Shown here piece by piece: positions 14,034-21,404 of a stretch of 22,592 nt of DNA. The notes under the pieces are model-generated. The model saw only the letters and a list, made by a program, of their open reading frames with translations. It had not been told where the DNA came from and did no database searches. A program made the translations under genes and the position numbers. The DNA is from an uncultured Bacilli bacterium (GTDB lineage Bacteria > Bacillota_I > Bacilli_A > RF39 > UBA660): the NCBI GenBank assembly GCA_947630885.1, contig CANRJI010000005.1, forward strand, positions 1 through 22,592, in the 5' to 3' direction. Numbering within the stretch: position 1 is the stretch's first letter; every line of letters begins with the position of its first letter.

Positions 14034-14648
14034 ATGGAAATAACAAAATATGAACTAACGAAAAAGGGTAAATATAATGTCTATTTAGCAAATGGTGAAG
14101 TTCTTACCTTGGATGAAAGAGTAATAACTAAATACGAGCTTTTATTTAAGAAAGTAATTGATAAAGAATTATATGAATGTTTAAATCAAGATAATAAGAT
14201 ATATGAATTATTAGATGGAGCAATTAAATATATTTCTTTTCGTTTACGTAGTACGAAGGAAATTTATGACTATTTAAAGAAGAAAGAAAATGATATTGAT
14301 GTAATAAATGAGGTTATTAGAAAATTAGAAGAGCTTAAATATTTAGATGATGATAAATTTACTAAAGCTTATATTAATGATAAAATTAAATTTACATCGA
14401 TTGGTGATTATAAAATGAGAATGGAACTTCAAAGATTAGGAGTCGATAGTTCAATAATAGAAAAAAGAATAGAAGAAATACCTTCAGAAATATTAAAAGA
14501 GAGAATGAAAAAAATAATTGATAAAGATATTAGAACTAATAAAAAATATAGTGGTTTAAATTTAAAAAATAAAATTTATAATCATTTAGTTTCGAGTGGA
14601 TATAGTAAAGAAATGGTTATATCAATATTAAATAATTATAATTTTTAG
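14034..14648 (+). CDS. recX: Recombination regulator RecX
   Basis: RecX binds RecA filaments and modulates strand exchange and the SOS response. The 204 aa fit the family: a short N-terminal extension, then three three-helix repeats, recognisable from YISFRLRSTKEIYDYLKKK, VIRKLEELKYLDDDKFTKAYI and IGDYKMRMELQRLGVDSSII, and a final repeat ending IYNHLVSSGYSKEMVISIL. The arrangement (RSxxEl...L...G.iDD..FA.......) matches Bacilli RecX. AAGGAGG at 14024-14030 precedes ATG 14034. recA is not in the window, as is usual for Bacilli. Confidence 0.88.
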   Translation: MEITKYELTKKGKYNVYLANGEVLTLDERVITKYELLFKKVIDKELYECLNQDNKIYELLDGAIKYISFRLRSTKEIYDYLKKKENDIDVINEVIRKLEELKYLDDDKFTKAYINDKIKFTSIGDYKMRMELQRLGVDSSIIEKRIEEIPSEILKERMKKIIDKDIRTNKKYSGLNLKNKIYNHLVSSGYSKEMVISILNNYNF

Positions 14649-14693
14649 TATAAAATAAGAAATAATAGTAAAAATATTAGTGGAGATGATGAA

Positions 14694-15200
14694 ATGAAAA
14701 AAATATTATCAATACTAGTATTTTTATTTTTATTAGTGGGTTGTTCGTTATCTAATACACCTACTTCAAAGGTTGAAGATTTACTTAGTAAATATCAAAT
14801 GTTAGATAGTGATATTAAAAATGGAATCGATAGTGTTTTAGAAGGAGAATCGCTTACGGAAGATCAGAGAGATAGATACCGCAAACTGATCGAAAATCAA
14901 TATAAAAATTTATCTTATGAAGTAAAAGATGAAACAATTGATGGAAATACCGCAACAATAACGGTAGAGATTGAGGTGCTCGATTATAAAAAATCAATTA
15001 ATGAAACAAATGAATATTATCTAGGAGCTACAGGTTATACTACATACGAATATAATGATACGAAACTATCTAATTTGGAAAAAGTAAAAGATAAGGTAAC
15101 ATATACGATTGATTTTGATGTCGCTAAAGATAAAGACGGCAACTGGAAGATATCTTCTTTAGATAATGAAACAATAAAGAAAATTCAGGGAATGTATTAA
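14694..15200 (+). CDS. Putative lipoprotein, unknown function
   Basis: A 168-aa protein with a lipoprotein signal peptide: MKK start, hydrophobic ILSILVFLFLLV, lipobox LVGC with the lipidated cysteine at C17. The mature part begins SNTPTSKVEDLLSKYQMLD, followed by a helical then beta-strand pattern (ATITVEIEVLDY, VTYTIDFDVAKDKDGNWKISSL) similar to the NTF2-like/DUF4878-type lipoproteins of Bacillota, where the DGNWKI turn before the last strand is common. Ligand and role are unknown. GGAG at 14682-14685 precedes ATG 14694; it follows recX by 45 bases and a terminator follows. Confidence 0.75.
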   Translation: MKKILSILVFLFLLVGCSLSNTPTSKVEDLLSKYQMLDSDIKNGIDSVLEGESLTEDQRDRYRKLIENQYKNLSYEVKDETIDGNTATITVEIEVLDYKKSINETNEYYLGATGYTTYEYNDTKLSNLEKVKDKVTYTIDFDVAKDKDGNWKISSLDNETIKKIQGMY

Positions 15201-15206
15201 GATATG

Positions 15207-15235
15207 AAAAGTGATACTTAGGGTATCATTTTTTT
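15207..15235 (+). terminator. Terminator after the lipoprotein gene
   Basis: AAAAGTGATAC (15207-15217) pairs with GTATCATTTTT (15223-15233) in an 11-bp stem with one G-U pair and a 5-base loop, T to 15235. Confidence 0.85.
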
Positions 15236-15279
15236 CATTTATAATAAGCAATTTTATGTCAACTAAAATGACAAGATAC

Positions 15280-15308
15280 TTGTTCTTAGGGCAAAATTAT
15301 AGTATAAT
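15280..15308 (+). promoter_or_regulatory. Sigma-A promoter of parE
   Basis: TTGTTC (15280-15285), a 17-base spacer and perfect TATAAT (15303-15308), about 30 bases before ATG 15339. Confidence 0.65.
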
Positions 15309-15338
15309 TAGGATGGATTTAGTAGAGAGAGTGATAGA

Positions 15339-17243
15339 ATGACAGCAAAATATGATGAAAGTTCCATAAAAATATTAGAAGGACTTGAAGCAGTTAGAAA
15401 AAGACCAGGTATGTATATTGGTTCAACTGATAAGAGAGGATTACATCATTTAGTATGGGAAATTGTCGATAATTCTATCGATGAAGCCTTAAATGGTTAT
15501 GGTAATTATTTAAAGATTGTTTTACATAAAGATGGGGCAGTAAGTGTTACTGATAAAGGACGTGGTCTTCCAGTTGGAATGCATGCTTCAGGGAAATCAA
15601 CTCCAGAAGTTATCTATACGGTTCTTCATGCTGGTGGTAAATTTAGTGAAAGTGGATATAAGGTATCAGGAGGACTACATGGTGTCGGTGGTTCAGTAGT
15701 TAATGCCCTCAGTAGTGTTATGGAAGTTGTAACAAGAAGAGATGGCGGAGAATATTATATAAAGTTTGAAAATGGTGGAAAGGTTACTGTTCCATTAAAG
15801 AAAGTTGGAACGACAAATAGAACGGGTACGACAGTAAAGTTTAAACCAGATCCAGAGATCTTTACGACAACGACTTTTAATTACGCAACAATATGCGAAA
15901 GAATGCAGGAATCAGCTTTTTTGATAAGTGGTCTTACAATTGAAGTAGTTGATGAAATTGAAAATCGTAGTGAAAAATTTAACTATGCTAATGGCTTAGA
16001 AGCTTTTTGTGAATATTTGGATGAAGGAAGAGAAGTACTTCATAAACCTCTTTGTTTTAATGCTACAAAAGATAAAGTTAATGTTTCGGTAGCACTTCAA
16101 TATACAGATAGTTATTCAGAAAATATTGTGTCTTTTGTCAATAATGTTAAAACGACAGATGGTGGTACACATGAAGTTGGATTTAAAACCGCTATTACGA
16201 AAGTTTTAAATGATTATGCAAGAGCTAATAATTATTTAAAGAAAGATAAGAGTTTTGATGGCTCGGATGTCAGAGAAGGACTTACGGCGATTATATCAGT
16301 TCAAATACCAGAAGATTTATTACAATTTGAAGGACAGACAAAAGCAAAACTTGGAACACCAGTAGCAAGAACTATTGTCGAAGCGATTGTTACGGAAAAG
16401 TTAAAATTCTTTTTAGAAGAAAATAAACAAATTGCTTCACAGATAGTAGGAAAAGCTATTAAGGGAAAAGATGCTAGGGAAGCTGCGAGAAAAGCACGTG
16501 AAGAGACAAGAAAGGGTAAAGATAGTAAAAAGACGGAAAGATTACTTTCGGGTAAGTTAACACCAGCACAAAGTAAAAAGGCTAGTGAAAAGGAGCTATT
16601 TATCGTCGAAGGAGATAGTGCTGGTGGTTCGGCAAAACAGGGAAGAGATAGAAAGACACAAGCGATTCTTCCACTTCGTGGAAAAGTATTAAATACGGAA
16701 AAAACGAGAATGGAAGAAATATTTAAAAATGAAGAAATAAATACTTTAATATATACGATTGGTGCTGGAGTTGGTGCGGATTTTAATGTTGAAGATATTA
16801 ATTATGGAAAAGTAATTATTATGACCGATGCCGATGATGATGGTGCACATATTCAATGTCTTCTTTTAACTTTCTTTTATCGTTATATGAAGCCATTAAT
16901 TGAACATGGACATTTGTATATTGCTATGCCACCTTTATATAAAGTTAGTTATGGTAGTAAGCATATATATGCTTGGACAAATGAAGAACTTAAAGAAGAA
17001 ACGAAAAATAAATCAAATTATAAGGTTCAAAGATATAAAGGACTAGGTGAAATGAATGCTAGTCAGCTTTGGGAAACAACAATGGAACCAGAAAATCGTA
17101 AACTTATTAAGGTTAATATTACCGATGCGGCTCTTGCTGAGAAGAGAGTGTCGGTACTTATGGGTGATGCAGTTGAACCAAGAAAGAATTGGATAGAAGA
17201 AAATGTTATTTTTTCACTTGAAGATGATTATAAGATAGCGTAG
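15339..17243 (+). CDS. parE: DNA topoisomerase IV subunit B (ParE)
   Basis: ATPase subunit of topoisomerase IV, which unlinks daughter chromosomes. The 634 aa show the GHKL ATPase (E41 and N45 in WEIVDNSIDEA, D72 in TDKGRG, the ATP lid GGLHGVGGSVVNALS), the transducer with QTKAKLG (333-339), and the TOPRIM domain (EGDSAGGSAKQGRD from E424, PLRGK, and the metal-binding acids D497, D499, D501 in MTDADDDG). Bacilli-type ParE rather than GyrB is chosen on KNEEINTLIYTIGAGVGADFN, SGKLTPAQSK and LTFFYRYMKPLIE, and because the 634-aa length is typical. The usual parC is not next: cdsA follows 8 bases after its stop. ATG 15339 has an AGAGAG-type ribosome binding site. A GyrB annotation is the only realistic alternative. 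Confidence 0.9.
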   Translation: MTAKYDESSIKILEGLEAVRKRPGMYIGSTDKRGLHHLVWEIVDNSIDEALNGYGNYLKIVLHKDGAVSVTDKGRGLPVGMHASGKSTPEVIYTVLHAGGKFSESGYKVSGGLHGVGGSVVNALSSVMEVVTRRDGGEYYIKFENGGKVTVPLKKVGTTNRTGTTVKFKPDPEIFTTTTFNYATICERMQESAFLISGLTIEVVDEIENRSEKFNYANGLEAFCEYLDEGREVLHKPLCFNATKDKVNVSVALQYTDSYSENIVSFVNNVKTTDGGTHEVGFKTAITKVLNDYARANNYLKKDKSFDGSDVREGLTAIISVQIPEDLLQFEGQTKAKLGTPVARTIVEAIVTEKLKFFLEENKQIASQIVGKAIKGKDAREAARKAREETRKGKDSKKTERLLSGKLTPAQSKKASEKELFIVEGDSAGGSAKQGRDRKTQAILPLRGKVLNTEKTRMEEIFKNEEINTLIYTIGAGVGADFNVEDINYGKVIIMTDADDDGAHIQCLLLTFFYRYMKPLIEHGHLYIAMPPLYKVSYGSKHIYAWTNEELKEETKNKSNYKVQRYKGLGEMNASQLWETTMEPENRKLIKVNITDAALAEKRVSVLMGDAVEPRKNWIEENVIFSLEDDYKIA

Positions 17244-17251
17244 GTGTTGTG

Positions 17252-18031
17252 ATGAAATTACGTATAATAGGAGCTATTTTGTTTCTTGGAATACTTATTT
17301 GTTCTTTTCTACTTGGAGAAAAGGTATTTGCTTTGGTTATGACAATTATGGCTATTTTAGGACTTAAAGAGCTTATCGATATTAAATATAAAAAAGTAAA
17401 GATTACTTATATTAAAGTTATATCGTACCTTTTTTTGGCGATAATTACTTCTAGTACTATTTATTTAGATTTGAGTTTTGAAAGAATAGTTATCATGCTA
17501 ATTTTAGCTTACATTATACCGATTGTTTTCTATAATGATAAGAATAAATATAGTATTGTTGATGCTTGCTATTTTTTAGGAATTGTTATTTTTCTTTCAC
17601 TGTCTTTTAGGGTAATAATTGAATTTAGAATGATAGATATAGCAAAGTGCATATATATATTTATAATTTCTTCACTTACTGATACATATGCTTATATTGG
17701 AGGACTATTAATTGGTAGACATTATTTTACGGATGCTTCACCAAATAAAACGATTGAAGGTAGTATCATTGGGTCATTTATGGGAGCAATTGGCGGAACA
17801 CTATTTTATTTAGCTGTGATTGGGGATATGTCTACTTTTATTACAGTATTAGTAAGCTTTGGACTAACAATTATTAGTCAGATAGGAGATTTGGTATTTA
17901 GTAATATCAAGAGATATTTTGGTAAAAAAGATTTTAGTAATATAATACCAGGCCATGGTGGTATATTAGATAGATTTGATAGTGCAATCTTTATTGCTTT
18001 GGGGATGGCGCTAATAATTAGATTATTTTAA
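17252..18031 (+). CDS. cdsA: Phosphatidate cytidylyltransferase (CDP-diglyceride synthase)
   Basis: Makes CDP-diacylglycerol from phosphatidate and CTP, the branch point of phospholipid synthesis, in the membrane. The 259 aa are polytopic (about seven helices) and end in the full CdsA signature: S217 N-I-K-R, KKD, then PGHGGILDRFD to 243, with SLTDTYAYIGG and SPNKTIEG ahead of it as conserved catalytic and metal-binding blocks. ATG 17252 is behind AGGTG (17242-17246), which overlaps the parE stop; the GTG at 17249 is less well spaced. In Bacilli cdsA normally sits between uppS and dxr; here parE precedes it and rseP follows after 11 bases. Confidence 0.93.
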   Translation: MKLRIIGAILFLGILICSFLLGEKVFALVMTIMAILGLKELIDIKYKKVKITYIKVISYLFLAIITSSTIYLDLSFERIVIMLILAYIIPIVFYNDKNKYSIVDACYFLGIVIFLSLSFRVIIEFRMIDIAKCIYIFIISSLTDTYAYIGGLLIGRHYFTDASPNKTIEGSIIGSFMGAIGGTLFYLAVIGDMSTFITVLVSFGLTIISQIGDLVFSNIKRYFGKKDFSNIIPGHGGILDRFDSAIFIALGMALIIRLF

Positions 18032-18042
18032 GGAGGAAAAAG

Positions 18043-19083
18043 ATGGCGATAGTATGGTTTATATTGATATTGGGGGCAATAATTTTAGTTCATGAATTTG
18101 GACATTTTATCTTTTCAAAGTTATTTGGTGTTTATGTTTATGAATTCTCAATAGGAATGGGGCCTAAAATATTACATTATAAAAAGAAAGGTGGAGAAAC
18201 AGAATACTGTCTTAGACTTATTCCAATTGGAGGTTTTGTCAGTTTAGCTGGAGAAGATGCTGACGATAATTCAAAGATAGACAAAGACCGCAAGTTATGC
18301 AATAAACCAGTATGGAAAAGATTTATTATCATGGTTGCGGGGGCAACATTTAATTTCCTTTTTGCTTTTGTACTTCTCTTTGTGATGGCTTTAATATATG
18401 GTTCAACTTCAACAAAACCAATTGTTGCCAATGTATCAGAAGGATATCCGGCATATGAAGCAGGAATTAAAGCCGGTGATAGAGTGGTATCAGTTGATGG
18501 TCATAAAACTTCAAGTTGGAATGAAGTACAATTATATGTTCAAATGAGTGATGGGAAGAATATGACTTTTGTTTTAGAAGATGCTAGTAAAAATAAACGT
18601 GAAGTATCTGTTAAACCAATGGTTATGGAAGATGAAGAGGGTAACAAGAGTTATGTTGTTGGTATCAGTCTTGATACAACAAAGAAAACAGGACTTGTCA
18701 ATTCCTTTGTCTATGCTTGCGAAACAACTGTTAGTTTATATAAACTTATGCTTTTAACTTTGAAACAATTATTTATGGGTGGTGTATCAGTTAAAGACTT
18801 ATCTGGTCCTGTCGGTATTTATACGGTGGTGGATTCGCAAGCTAAGCAAGGATTAGCAAGTATCATGTATTTAACTGCTTATCTATCAATGAATGTTGGT
18901 GTTATTAACCTAATACCTTTCCCAGCTTTCGATGGCGGCAAAGTATTATTCTTAATAATTGAAAAGATTAGAAGAAAACCTATTAAAGCTAGAACGGAAG
19001 GTATTATTAATTCAATTGGTTTTGGATTATTAATTCTTCTAATGATATATGTAACGCTTAATGATATTTTAAGATTATTTTAA
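18043..19083 (+). CDS. rseP: Site-2 intramembrane metalloprotease (RasP/RseP)
   Basis: A zinc protease that cuts substrates within the membrane, such as anti-sigma factors and leftover signal peptides. The 346 aa have the zinc motif HEFGH (H17, E18, H21) in the first membrane helix, the GFVSLAGED region, one PDZ domain (about 126-200, with YEAGIKAGDRVVSVDG) and the third zinc ligand in NLIPFPAFDGGKV (D297). One PDZ matches Bacilli RasP rather than E. coli RseP with two; the protein is shorter than B. subtilis RasP (about 420). AGGAGG precedes ATG 18043, and the gene lies 11 bases after cdsA, so the two are cotranscribed. The usual dxr gene between them is absent. A bidirectional terminator follows. 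Confidence 0.93.
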   Translation: MAIVWFILILGAIILVHEFGHFIFSKLFGVYVYEFSIGMGPKILHYKKKGGETEYCLRLIPIGGFVSLAGEDADDNSKIDKDRKLCNKPVWKRFIIMVAGATFNFLFAFVLLFVMALIYGSTSTKPIVANVSEGYPAYEAGIKAGDRVVSVDGHKTSSWNEVQLYVQMSDGKNMTFVLEDASKNKREVSVKPMVMEDEEGNKSYVVGISLDTTKKTGLVNSFVYACETTVSLYKLMLLTLKQLFMGGVSVKDLSGPVGIYTVVDSQAKQGLASIMYLTAYLSMNVGVINLIPFPAFDGGKVLFLIIEKIRRKPIKARTEGIINSIGFGLLILLMIYVTLNDILRLF

Positions 19084-19090
19084 GTAAGAA

Positions 19091-19116
19091 AAAAAGTTCA
19101 CAAATGTGAGCTTTTT
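19091..19116. terminator. Bidirectional terminator between rseP and the radical-SAM gene
   Basis: AAAAAGTTCAC (19091-19101) and GTGAGCTTTTT (19106-19116) pair in 11 bp with one G-U pair and a 4-base loop. T runs flank the stem in both directions, so it can end both convergent transcripts; the minus-strand stop codon is inside it. Confidence 0.75.
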
Positions 19117-20044
19117 ATTTGGCATATTTCCCTTGATAAGTATCTCTTCCATTCATTTCTTTATCAATGCCATTTAAAATGCTTACTTTTTTGAGGAGCC
19201 AATCAGGAGCAATTAGATTATCTTTATCAGGATCAGATGTTATACGATGAATAACAATATTAGGGTTTAGTAATTCTAGCTCTTTAATAACGATATCAAT
19301 ATATTCTTCTTTAGTGAGAAGAGGAAATTCTTCTTTTTGATATATATTTGCAAGAGGGGTATCTTTAATAATATTTAGCATATGAATCTTAATGCCTTCG
19401 ATACCTAGTTTGTTTAAATGTTTTACCGTTTCAAGCATCATTTCTTCGGTTTCGTAAGGTAATCCATTGATGATATGAACGACAACGTTAATATTTCTTT
19501 CATGGAGTTTATGAACCATATCATCAAATTCTTGAAGGGTATGACCACGATTTATAAGCTTTGATGTTTTTTCATGAATTGTTTGAAGGCCTAATTCGAT
19601 AGTGAGAAAAGTTCTTTTATTTAATTCTTCTAAGTAATCAAGTGTTTCATCAGTAATGGCATCACATCTAGTAGCAATAAAGATGCCGATAACATTATCT
19701 AACTTTAGAACTTGTTCATATTTTTCTTTTAAGATAGGAAGAGGAGCATAGGTATTAGTACGCGCTTGAAAATAAGCAATATATTTGGCATCTTGGCATT
19801 TTTTATCGATAACTTCTTTGACCTTATAAAACTGCGTTATTAAATCATCTTGGGGATTACCACCGTGTTCACCAGAACCTAATTTGGAACAATAAATGCA
19901 ACCACCATAACCTTTAGTACCATCGATATTAGGACAAGTAAATCCAGCATTTAAACTTATTTTGTAAACTTTGGAATGAAATTTGGTTTTGAAAAAATAA
20001 TTTAGAGTATGATATCTTTTATTATCAAGTGAATATGGAAACAT
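19115..20044 (-). CDS. ytqA: Radical SAM protein, YtqA/TIGR01212 family
   Basis: A 309-aa radical S-adenosylmethionine enzyme. The cluster cysteines are C37, C49 and C52 in FTCPNIDGTKGYGGCIYC, the spaced pattern (CX11CX2C) typical of the YtqA/YhcC family rather than the standard CX3CX2C. Further family blocks are YFQARTNTYAPLPIL, IATRCDAITDE, FLTIELGLQTIHE and NVVVHIINGLPYETEEMM. In B. subtilis YtqA has recently been connected, with its neighbour YtqB, to modification of the wobble uridine in tRNA; that assignment is from memory and no ytqB is adjacent here. The start has a clear GAGGTGAAA. The gene is convergent with rseP and divergent from the transporter gene. Confidence 0.9.
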   Translation of the reverse strand: MFPYSLDNKRYHTLNYFFKTKFHSKVYKISLNAGFTCPNIDGTKGYGGCIYCSKLGSGEHGGNPQDDLITQFYKVKEVIDKKCQDAKYIAYFQARTNTYAPLPILKEKYEQVLKLDNVIGIFIATRCDAITDETLDYLEELNKRTFLTIELGLQTIHEKTSKLINRGHTLQEFDDMVHKLHERNINVVVHIINGLPYETEEMMLETVKHLNKLGIEGIKIHMLNIIKDTPLANIYQKEEFPLLTKEEYIDIVIKELELLNPNIVIHRITSDPDKDNLIAPDWLLKKVSILNGIDKEMNGRDTYQGKYAK

Positions 20045-20110
20045 TTAGTTTCACCTCGAAATATATTGTATCATAAAAGTTAAAAAATACATACTATAAA
20101 TGGTGATTCG

Positions 20111-21193
20111 ATGAAGAGAAGCAAAAGATACAATATATTTATTTTAATATCGACGATTGCTCGAAATATTGTTGAAATTTTTTCGTCGGTATTACTTTAT
20201 AAAATGGGATATTCGCTTCGTGATATTCTTCTTTTCTATGCTGTTTTATATTTGAGTGGAATTTTGGTAAGTATCTTTTCCATTTATATGACAAAATTTA
20301 TAAAACCAAAATATATTTTAATAGGATCTAGTATTATTTTTAGTTTAAGTTTTTATTTTATGTCGGTTATGGAAAAAAACTTATTAAATCTTATTATTTT
20401 TAGTCTTATATATTCTTTTGGATCTTACAGTTATCATTCTTTTAGACATTATTATGCTATTAAGGCTATCGATAAAAATAAAAAACAGGAAATTGGTAAT
20501 ATTTTGATATATAGTAATGTGGGAATTATTATTACTTCACTTATTTTTTCATATCTTCAAAGTAAAATATCTATTTTGTGGTTAGCTATTATCATTATTA
20601 TCTTATCGGTAGTCGCGGTTATTCCGATATTTAGATTTGATGATGAAATTGATAAAGAAAAGATAGCTTTGGAAAAAATAGAAAAAAGGAAATGTTTATT
20701 TTTTGTTTTTGAACAAGGTAAAGTGCTTAATTTATCTCTTCAACCTTTATATTTATATCTTTTTGTAGCTAAAAAAATATCATATGTTGGTATTTTTAAT
20801 GTGGTAATGGGAATTTCGGCATGTGTTTTTATTTATTTTTTTGTGAGAAAAATTGATGATGAAAAGTATTTTAAGTATTTAAATATGTTATTTTGTCTAT
20901 TTTTAGTACTTAAGTTAAATGTTACGAATAAATATTTGATTTTACTTATTGGTTTTTTTGAAGGAATAGGAGTTAAAATGTTTGAGGTTGTATCGACAGA
21001 AAATATTTATGATATTGGAAATAATATTAATGTTAAAGGATATTTAATGGTAACTGAAACTATTTTTTGTTTGGTAAGAGGAATTTTGTCTCTTATTGCA
21101 TATGTAATTAATGATGTTAAGATTATTTTATATTTGTCGATTATACTTGTTTTGATAACGGGATTTATTAAAGGGGCTTATATAAAGAAATAA
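20111..21193 (+). CDS. MFS-like multipass transporter
   Basis: A very hydrophobic protein of 360 aa with about ten to eleven membrane segments in two halves, joined by a basic cytosolic loop (FDDEIDKEKIALEKIEKRK, about 176-194). The layout, with KPKYILIG after the second helix and short loops, suggests a major facilitator superfamily member, shorter than the usual 400-450 aa. No signature good enough to name the substrate is visible; drug, sugar or peptide export are all possible. GGTGA at 20102-20106 precedes ATG 20111. It diverges from the radical-SAM gene, 66 bases apart, and no terminator is obvious after it. Confidence 0.6.
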   Translation: MKRSKRYNIFILISTIARNIVEIFSSVLLYKMGYSLRDILLFYAVLYLSGILVSIFSIYMTKFIKPKYILIGSSIIFSLSFYFMSVMEKNLLNLIIFSLIYSFGSYSYHSFRHYYAIKAIDKNKKQEIGNILIYSNVGIIITSLIFSYLQSKISILWLAIIIIILSVVAVIPIFRFDDEIDKEKIALEKIEKRKCLFFVFEQGKVLNLSLQPLYLYLFVAKKISYVGIFNVVMGISACVFIYFFVRKIDDEKYFKYLNMLFCLFLVLKLNVTNKYLILLIGFFEGIGVKMFEVVSTENIYDIGNNINVKGYLMVTETIFCLVRGILSLIAYVINDVKIILYLSIILVLITGFIKGAYIKK

Positions 21194-21204
21194 GATTTAG
21201 AGTG

Positions 21205-21233
21205 TTGATAAAAATTTTAATATATGTTAAAAT
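21205..21233 (+). promoter_or_regulatory. Promoter of the leucine-rich-repeat surface gene
   Basis: TTGATA (21205-21210), a 17-base spacer and TAAAAT (21228-21233) with an upstream TG (extended -10). It gives a leader of about 165 bases to ATG 21405; that AT-rich leader shows no strong hairpin or second convincing promoter. Confidence 0.5.
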
Positions 21234-21404
21234 TAAATCAAGATAGGAAAGTAGTAACACATATAAAATTAAATAAAAAGTCTAATTAATGAGTTATTTG
21301 TTTACAATTTTTAATAATTAATATACAAAATAAAAGTAAAAGTCTATGAATGTTCTAGCATTAATTACTAAAGTTTTTTACATTCTTTATTGTTGGAGGA
21401 AATT

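Noticed and set aside
13795..14091. Minus-strand frame of 98 codons across the PH-domain and recX junction
   Set aside because: It overlaps two supported plus-strand genes, and its protein is a poly-Phe/Lys composition typical of AT-rich shadow frames.
3100..17243. Mycoplasma-type code with TGA read as tryptophan
   Set aside because: Tryptophan is encoded by TGG throughout and TGA ends the small gene at 3100 as a stop.
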